From positions 1 to 18,457 of the forward strand of contig NZ_CABTXF010000024.1 of the NCBI RefSeq assembly GCF_902488755.1: DNA of 18,457 nucleotides, in the 5' to 3' direction. This document shows, piece by piece, positions 13,709 to 18,457 of this stretch. Made by a program: the position numbers and the translations under genes. The notes beneath the pieces were generated by a model. It had not been told where the DNA came from and ran no database searches. It saw only the letters and a program-made list of their open reading frames with translations. The DNA comes from an uncultured Murdochiella sp. (lineage in GTDB: Bacteria > Bacillota > Clostridia > Tissierellales > Peptoniphilaceae). Every line of letters starts with the position of its first letter. The stretch's first letter is position 1.

Positions 13709-14650
13709 TTAGGCAAGATACTGTTCTGCGCGCTCTATTTTTTCTCGGAACCGCTTACCCACTTCTGCTGCCTCTTCCAAAGAAAGGGCAACAAAATGAA
13801 TTTTAGCATTGCCTGCCAATTGCGCTACAATGGGCAAATCCGCAGAGATGACCGTGGCAATCTTGGTATAGCCGCCTGTCGTTTGGCGATCCGCCATCAG
13901 AATGATCGGTTTCCCGTCCTTTGGCACCTGAATCGCTCCCATAGCCGTACCATCGGAAATAATGTCTGCGCCTTCCTTAAAGGAAATTTCCGCTCCGTCA
14001 AGACGATACCCCATGCGGTCTGCATATTTAGTGACGGTGTAGGGAGAATCGCCCAAAAAGGTCTTTATCCCCTCGTCCGTAAAATAATCGTCCTGCGGAC
14101 CCATCACCACGCGAAGCGTTACATCCTGACTTAAAGTCGGCTTGAATTCCGCCGCCAACACCCGTTTTTTGAACGGTTTGTGGGATCGAAGTCGCAATAT
14201 ATCTTTCGGCTTCAGCTGACGCCCTTCAAAACCGCCAATATGCCCTTTGAAAAAGGTTGATTTACTTCCATTTACCTCTGGAATGTCAATCTCTCCTCCA
14301 AAAGCTAAATAGGAACGAACTCCTTTTCGCATCTGGACAAAACGCAAGCTTCCTCCCGCAGGAACAAGATGCGACTCATTCATAGCTACCTCTTCGCCAT
14401 TAATGGTCAATAGACAATCCGCCCCTGTAACGGCAATCATCGTGTCTTCTTCAAAAATGAGTTCCGGTCCCATGTAATTGATTTCCAAGACCGCCGCATC
14501 CGGTGAATTTCCGACAAGCGCATTCGCGTAACGGTAACTTTCCACATCCATAACGCCTGCTTGCGTGATACCGTATTTTTGGTAGCCGATTCGCCCATTG
14601 TCCTGTACCGTTGTCAGAAGGCCACCAATTTTTACCATCACGTTCGTCAT
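13709..14650 (-). CDS. pxpC: 5-oxoprolinase subunit C (KipA-type, biotin-carboxyltransferase fold)
   Basis: With PxpA and PxpB this forms the ATP-dependent prokaryotic 5-oxoprolinase, which opens 5-oxoproline (pyroglutamate) to glutamate. The 313 residues match the family. Motifs are TVQDNGRIGYQKYGI (14-28), GPQDDYF (184-190), DRMGYRL (211-217) and DRQTTGGY (254-261), spread over the two cyclophilin-like halves. Its start overlaps the pxpB stop by 4 nt (ATGA), so translation is coupled, as expected for subunits of one complex. The bidirectional terminator at 13574-13625 lies downstream. Older annotations call this family allophanate hydrolase subunit 2, but no amidase domain is present. Confidence 0.95.
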   Translation of the reverse strand: MTNVMVKIGGLLTTVQDNGRIGYQKYGITQAGVMDVESYRYANALVGNSPDAAVLEINYMGPELIFEEDTMIAVTGADCLLTINGEEVAMNESHLVPAGGSLRFVQMRKGVRSYLAFGGEIDIPEVNGSKSTFFKGHIGGFEGRQLKPKDILRLRSHKPFKKRVLAAEFKPTLSQDVTLRVVMGPQDDYFTDEGIKTFLGDSPYTVTKYADRMGYRLDGAEISFKEGADIISDGTAMGAIQVPKDGKPIILMADRQTTGGYTKIATVISADLPIVAQLAGNAKIHFVALSLEEAAEVGKRFREKIERAEQYLA

Positions 14651-15378
14651 TGGATACCTCCTTCCATCCGTTCCATTTTTACTTGGAATCGTCCTGTCGT
14701 TACTTGTTCTTCAATCTCCGCATATTCGGATTCGGTAATCGCCACATAGCGGATATAGTCGCCCGCCTGAATAAATACGGGCGGCTCTTTTGCCGGGTCA
14801 TAGAGCTTCAACGGTGTTCGACCAATTAACTGCCATCCACCGGGCGATTCCGAAGGATACATTCCCGTTTGGCTACCGGCAATGCCGACCGACCCAGCAG
14901 GAATTTTAACTCTTGGCGATTCCAACCGCGGCGTAGCGATCCGCTCATCAAGACCGCCCAAATAGGTAAACCCCGGAGAAAAGCCGAGCATGTACACCAG
15001 ATAATCTGTGCCGGTATGAATGCGAATAACTTCTTCTTCACTTAAGGAAGCATGTTGTGCAACATACGCAAGATCCGGGCCATATTCCCCGCCATACACA
15101 GTAGGAATCTCAATACGTCTGCTCAGGCTGTCGCCTTCTTCGTTTCCTTCTTTTATCGTTTGCAGTTTGGTAACCAGCTCATCGTACGCAATCTGATCCG
15201 GTCGATAAAAAATCGTAATGGAACGATACGTCGGCAAGACTTCGATAACCCCTTCTATTTTTTCGATAGCTTTTGTCGTTTGACGGATACGTGCATTTAC
15301 CTCTTTGGAAATTTCGTTTGCAAATTCCATGACGAGTGCACAATCTCCCATCGGCAAAAAACGCGCCTGTTCGTACAT
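14647..15378 (-). CDS. pxpB: 5-oxoprolinase subunit B (KipI-type)
   Basis: Partner of PxpC in the 5-oxoprolinase complex; B. subtilis KipI was also described as an inhibitor of the sporulation kinase KinA. The 243 residues carry GFSPGFTYLGG at 132-142 and the conserved PAGSVGIAGSQTGMYP segment at 160-175, followed by SPGGWQLIGRTP. The start at 15378 has AAAGGAG 6 nt upstream. The 75 nt between the transporter and pxpB contain a 6-bp hairpin (ACGATG/CATCGT, 15394-15420) next to the ribosome binding site. Given PxpA and PxpC alongside, the metabolic role is the better reading. Confidence 0.95.
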   Translation of the reverse strand: MYEQARFLPMGDCALVMEFANEISKEVNARIRQTTKAIEKIEGVIEVLPTYRSITIFYRPDQIAYDELVTKLQTIKEGNEEGDSLSRRIEIPTVYGGEYGPDLAYVAQHASLSEEEVIRIHTGTDYLVYMLGFSPGFTYLGGLDERIATPRLESPRVKIPAGSVGIAGSQTGMYPSESPGGWQLIGRTPLKLYDPAKEPPVFIQAGDYIRYVAITESEYAEIEEQVTTGRFQVKMERMEGGIQ

Positions 15379-15453
15379 CCCGTTCTCCTTTCAACGATGC
15401 GTTGGGATCGTCCTCATCGTATATCAACTATTCTCGATTTTCATCCCGTCATG

Positions 15454-16671
15454 TTATAGAAAAGTGGACAAATTCTTCACCATCGTCGTTACGCCCAAGT
15501 AAGCAGAAATGAAAGTAACTACCCAGCCAAGATAAAACAATACCGGAGGATGCTTGTATTCCCCGATGATGTTCTTCTTACGGCTTGCCAACAACATGAC
15601 CGCCAACGTAATGGGGAGAATTAAACCATTCAATGCACCCACGAGAACCAAGAGCTTCTGCGGTTGACCGATGAAAACATAGAAGATCGTTGAAATAACA
15701 ATAAAGCCAATGGTAAAGAGATTGGCTTTTTCGTTCACTACCTTGAACAGCGTGCGTAAGAACGATACAGAAGTAAAAGCACATCCCACAACAGAGGTCA
15801 AAGCAGCAGCGGTATAGACAATCCCAAAAATTTTATATCCTACTTCGCCACTGGCAATGCGAAATGCCGAGGCTGCCACGTTGTTTTGATCCAGGGCAGT
15901 TCCGGCGGCAACGACGCCAAGAACGGCAAGAAAGAGTAATACACGAACAATAAAGGCGACACCAATGCCGAGAGTCGCTGATTTTGTGACTTCCTTCAAG
16001 TTTTCTTCTCCGGTAATGCCGGCATCAATCAAACGATGACCGCCGGAAAAAATAATATATCCACCTACGGTGCCCCCAAGTAATGTCAAAACTGCCGGCA
16101 AGGTGCTCTGCATATCAGAGGGACTGACCGCACTTTTCGCTGCCAAACCGACGGGTGGAACTGTGGTAACACATACATAGCCAATCAAAAGAATCATTAT
16201 GGCACCTAAGATCTGCGTCAACTTATCCATCGCACTTCCTGCCGACTTCGAAGTGAAGATGATAATGCCCAAAATAGCGGCAATCACGGCACCCATCTTG
16301 GTGTCAATGCCAAAAATGACATTCAGCCCAAGACCCGCACCACCAACATTGCCGATATTGAACGCAAAGCCGCCAAGACTGACTAAAAAGGCGATAAAGT
16401 ATCCTAATCCGGGAAGGAGCTTGTTGGCGATATCCTGACCGCGCAGACCGGAAACCGCGATAACGCGCCAGACATTCATTTGCGCAATGTAACTCATAAT
16501 AATGGAGACGAGGATAACAAAGGCAAAATCCGCCTGAAGGTCATTCGTAAACTTCGCCGTTTGTGTCATAAATCCGGGACCAATCGCTGAAGTCGCCATA
16601 AGAAAAGCGGCTCCAATGAGAATGGACCAGTTTGGTTTTGTTTTTTTCGTAATTATATTTTTGTTTTCCAT
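15454..16671 (-). CDS. NRAMP-fold transporter of the 5-oxoprolinase operon (YcsG-like)
   Basis: An integral membrane protein of about 405 residues with some 11 predicted helices (first at about 17-38, last at about 376-397). It has the overall pattern of NRAMP-family (LeuT-fold) carriers, and its position matches ycsG beside ycsF-kipIA in Bacillus. The start at 16671 is preferred because GAGGTG is 4 nt upstream; a second ATG lies 3 nt earlier. Helix 1 reads AIGPGFMTQT (29-38) where metal-transporting NRAMPs have DPGN. Helix 6 reads TVGGYIIFSGG (201-211) without the MPH motif. The metal ligands are therefore absent, and uptake of 5-oxoproline or another organic substrate is a reasonable inference. 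It begins 8 nt after pxpA. Confidence 0.88.
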   Translation of the reverse strand: MENKNIITKKTKPNWSILIGAAFLMATSAIGPGFMTQTAKFTNDLQADFAFVILVSIIMSYIAQMNVWRVIAVSGLRGQDIANKLLPGLGYFIAFLVSLGGFAFNIGNVGGAGLGLNVIFGIDTKMGAVIAAILGIIIFTSKSAGSAMDKLTQILGAIMILLIGYVCVTTVPPVGLAAKSAVSPSDMQSTLPAVLTLLGGTVGGYIIFSGGHRLIDAGITGEENLKEVTKSATLGIGVAFIVRVLLFLAVLGVVAAGTALDQNNVAASAFRIASGEVGYKIFGIVYTAAALTSVVGCAFTSVSFLRTLFKVVNEKANLFTIGFIVISTIFYVFIGQPQKLLVLVGALNGLILPITLAVMLLASRKKNIIGEYKHPPVLFYLGWVVTFISAYLGVTTMVKNLSTFL

Positions 16672-16679
16672 CATCCACC

Positions 16680-17453
16680 TCACGAAATAAACGTTTCAAT
16701 TGGGGAAACTTCAATGCCTGCATCCACTAAGCCCTGACGAATTTGTTTTACAAATTCAATGGCTTTCGGATTATCGCCGTGCACACAGATAGAATCGGCC
16801 TGAATGGCAATATCCTGCCCATCTGCAGTTGTAACTTTTCCTTCCTTAATCATCCGGATAACTCTCGGCAGAGCGTCCTCGATATTTTTTACGAAAGCCC
16901 CGGGTTTAGAACGATTGACTAAGGTTCCATCCGCATTATAACCACGATCGGCAAATACTTCTTGTGCTACGCGAAGTCCACGTTTTTTTGCTTCTTGCGC
17001 GATATAGCTTCCACTTAATGCCATTAAAATAATATTCTCTTCTTTCAATTGCGATAAGCCTTCGACTACGCCATCCGCTAATTCAGGATCCACGCACGCC
17101 TTGTTATAAAAAGCACCGTGCAATTTTACATGCTGTAGTTTGATTCCATGCGCCTTGGTAAACGCTAAAAGTGCGCCAGTTTGATAGAGCATGTAGTTCT
17201 TCGCTTCTTCACGGCTAATCGCCATGGCGCGTCGACCAAAGCCCAAAAGATCGGGATATCCGGGATGTGCGCCGACATGTACGCCCTGCTCTTTTGCCAT
17301 CTTTACCGTCTTGTCCATGATGTTGCAGTCCCCTGCATGCCATCCGCAGGCAAGATTGATACTCGTAACGTATTTCAAAATTTCTTCGTCCATGCCTAAT
17401 ACATAAGAGCCATAGCCTTCACCAATGTCACTGTTTAAATCTACCCTATACAT
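16680..17453 (-). CDS. pxpA: 5-oxoprolinase subunit A (LamB/YcsF family)
   Basis: First gene of the 5-oxoprolinase operon; PxpA is thought to carry the hydrolase site that works with PxpBC. The ATG at 17453 is chosen because AAAGGAG lies about 10 nt upstream, while the GTG 9 nt earlier is too close to it. The 257 residues show the YcsF signatures: DLNSDIGEGYG (5-15), ACGWHAGD (35-42, where GFHAGD is common), GAHPGYPD (61-68), KLHGAFYN (110-117) and CVHGDNP (223-229). The histidine and aspartate residues in these motifs line the presumed active site. Followed by the transporter, pxpB and pxpC on the same strand. Confidence 0.96.
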   Translation of the reverse strand: MYRVDLNSDIGEGYGSYVLGMDEEILKYVTSINLACGWHAGDCNIMDKTVKMAKEQGVHVGAHPGYPDLLGFGRRAMAISREEAKNYMLYQTGALLAFTKAHGIKLQHVKLHGAFYNKACVDPELADGVVEGLSQLKEENIILMALSGSYIAQEAKKRGLRVAQEVFADRGYNADGTLVNRSKPGAFVKNIEDALPRVIRMIKEGKVTTADGQDIAIQADSICVHGDNPKAIEFVKQIRQGLVDAGIEVSPIETFIS

Positions 17454-17502
17454 TTTCCGCACACTCCTTTCTCATTCCTCATAACGCGCAATCGTTTTCC
17501 CT

Positions 17503-17580
17503 CTGCTTGGAAAGAGCAGCTATCATTCAAAGATATTTTAACCATTATGATTTATTCTAAACGCAAAAATAAAATTAATT
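17503..17580 (-). promoter_or_regulatory. AT-rich putative promoter and leader hairpin of the pxp operon
   Basis: The 160 nt between the fMet terminator and pxpA hold no gene. The AT-rich part contains -10-like boxes on the minus strand: TAAAAT (17540-17535) and CATAAT (17549-17544). No -35 box with clear consensus spacing is seen. Further downstream CTGCT (17503-17507) and AGCAG (17515-17519) form a small hairpin in the leader. Confidence 0.35.
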
Positions 17581-17617
17581 TACCGGGTTCTCCTCCTGCC
17601 CCCTACCCTCTACAAAC

Positions 17618-17658
17618 AAAAGAGAAGAGCGATCCACCGGACCACTCTTCTCTTTTTT
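17618..17658 (-). terminator. Terminator of the rRNA/tRNA-fMet transcript (bidirectional)
   Basis: AAAAGAGAAGAG (17618-17629) and CTCTTCTCTTTT (17645-17656) form a perfect 12-bp stem around a 15-nt loop. On the minus strand the transcript continues GTTTG, giving TTTTGTTTG. On the plus strand the run is TTTTTT, so it can stop transcripts from either side. It begins a few bases after tRNA-fMet and shields pxpA from rRNA transcription. Confidence 0.82.
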
Positions 17659-17661
17659 CCA

Positions 17662-17733
17662 TTGCGGGGGCAGGATTCGAACCTACGACCTCCGGGTTAT
17701 GAGCCCGACGAGATGCCACTTCTCTACCCCGCG
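17662..17733 (-). tRNA. Initiator tRNA-fMet(CAT)
   Basis: A 72-nt cloverleaf on the minus strand. The anticodon loop CTCATAA gives CAT. Two initiator hallmarks are present: the first base C faces A at the end of the acceptor stem (C1-A72 mismatch), and the anticodon stem ends in three G-C pairs (TCGGG/CCCGG). The D stem is GAGA/TCTC with a short 7-nt loop AGTGGCA that keeps the GG pair. CCA is not encoded. It follows 5S rRNA by about 40 nt and belongs to the rRNA operon. Confidence 0.95.
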
Positions 17734-17773
17734 ATATAAAGAAAGGACACCTGCGTGCCCTCTCTTCTCTTAT

Positions 17774-17887
17774 TTGGCGACTACCTACTCTCCCAGGCCG
17801 TTTCCAACCAAGTACCATCGGCGATACGGGGCTTAACTTCTGTGTTCGAGATGGGAACAGGTGTATCCCCCGTGCTATCGTCACCAT
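17774..17887 (-). rRNA. rrf: 5S ribosomal RNA
   Basis: About 114 nt on the minus strand with the recognisable 5S core CCCATCTCGAACACAGAAGT (loop B/C region) and GGGAGAGTAGGT near the 3' end. The ends pair as TGGTGAC with GTCGCCA to form helix I. The exact ends are uncertain by a few bases. It lies between the 23S gene and tRNA-fMet. Confidence 0.94.
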
Positions 17888-18064
17888 ATTTAATTCTTAA
17901 CAATTCCGCATCTACGCCTTACTTAGACCTTTCCGTCTCCGACGCAGTCGATTTCTTCCGCTCGCCTTCGCGCTACGCGCTTGCCTTGCGGGAAATCTTT
18001 GCGTATGAAATGGCTGCCAACCGCTTCGCTTGTTAGACCATTTCACAATCTTAATAGGTATTTC
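17888..18064 (-). other. 23S-5S internal transcribed spacer with processing-type hairpins
   Basis: This 177-nt spacer holds no gene. TGAAATGG (18006-18013) and CCATTTCA (18038-18045) form a perfect 8-bp stem. GATTTC (17950-17955) and GAAATC (17992-17997) enclose a GC-rich segment containing GCGC/GCGC. Such paired stalks commonly guide RNase processing of the rRNA precursor. Confidence 0.5.

Positions 18065-18457
<393 letters not shown>

Noticed and set aside
17603..17887. A 94-codon minus-strand frame across 5S rRNA and tRNA-fMet.
   Set aside because: It overlaps two structural RNAs and their terminator.

Overview
The window looks like chromosome of a Gram-positive anaerobe with mid-range GC, probably in the Clostridia/Tissierellia (a Peptoniphilaceae-like coccus is my best guess, not proven). 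The reasons are strong AAGGAGG-type ribosome binding sites, a staphylococcal-type transaldolase, IspD/IspF isoprenoid synthesis, a PxpABC 5-oxoprolinase operon beside aspartase (an amino-acid-fermenting lifestyle), and a secreted protein of Pmp-type beta-helix repeats. Apart from one tRNA, every gene is on the minus strand, in the same direction as the rRNA operon at the right edge. I see no phage, insertion sequence or CRISPR array; this is largely core genome with a few unusual proteins.

Reading in the direction of transcription (right to left): the window opens with the 3' end of a 23S rRNA, then 5S rRNA, initiator tRNA-fMet(CAU) and a strong hairpin terminator. Next is the operon pxpA - NRAMP-fold transporter - pxpB - pxpC, which should take up or handle 5-oxoproline and hydrolyse it to glutamate. 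It ends at a bidirectional terminator. Aspartase (aspA) follows, then an AT-rich promoter region holding a 7-7-7 inverted repeat.

That region drives a three-gene ABC module: a MacB/LolD-type ATPase, a membrane-anchored beta-sandwich-like protein with no visible signal peptide, and an FtsX/MacB-fold permease. Then come ispD-ispF (MEP isoprenoid pathway), metK (S-adenosylmethionine synthetase), a divergent MreB-family protein, and a Rossmann-SAF oxidoreductase of the homoserine-dehydrogenase-like type. These are tightly packed and probably partly co-transcribed.

To the left are tRNA-Pro(UGG) on the minus strand, tal and dtd, then tRNA-Pro(CGG) on the plus strand, so two related tRNA-Pro genes face each other across tal-dtd. 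The window ends with apt (purine salvage) and the 5' 430 codons of a large secreted beta-helix surface protein that runs off the left edge.

The points most worth a second look are the NRAMP-fold transporter that lacks the metal-binding DPGN motif inside the 5-oxoprolinase operon, the ABC-module ectodomain protein without a signal peptide, the divergent MreB coupled to metK and the SAF oxidoreductase, and the operator-like inverted repeat in front of the ABC module.
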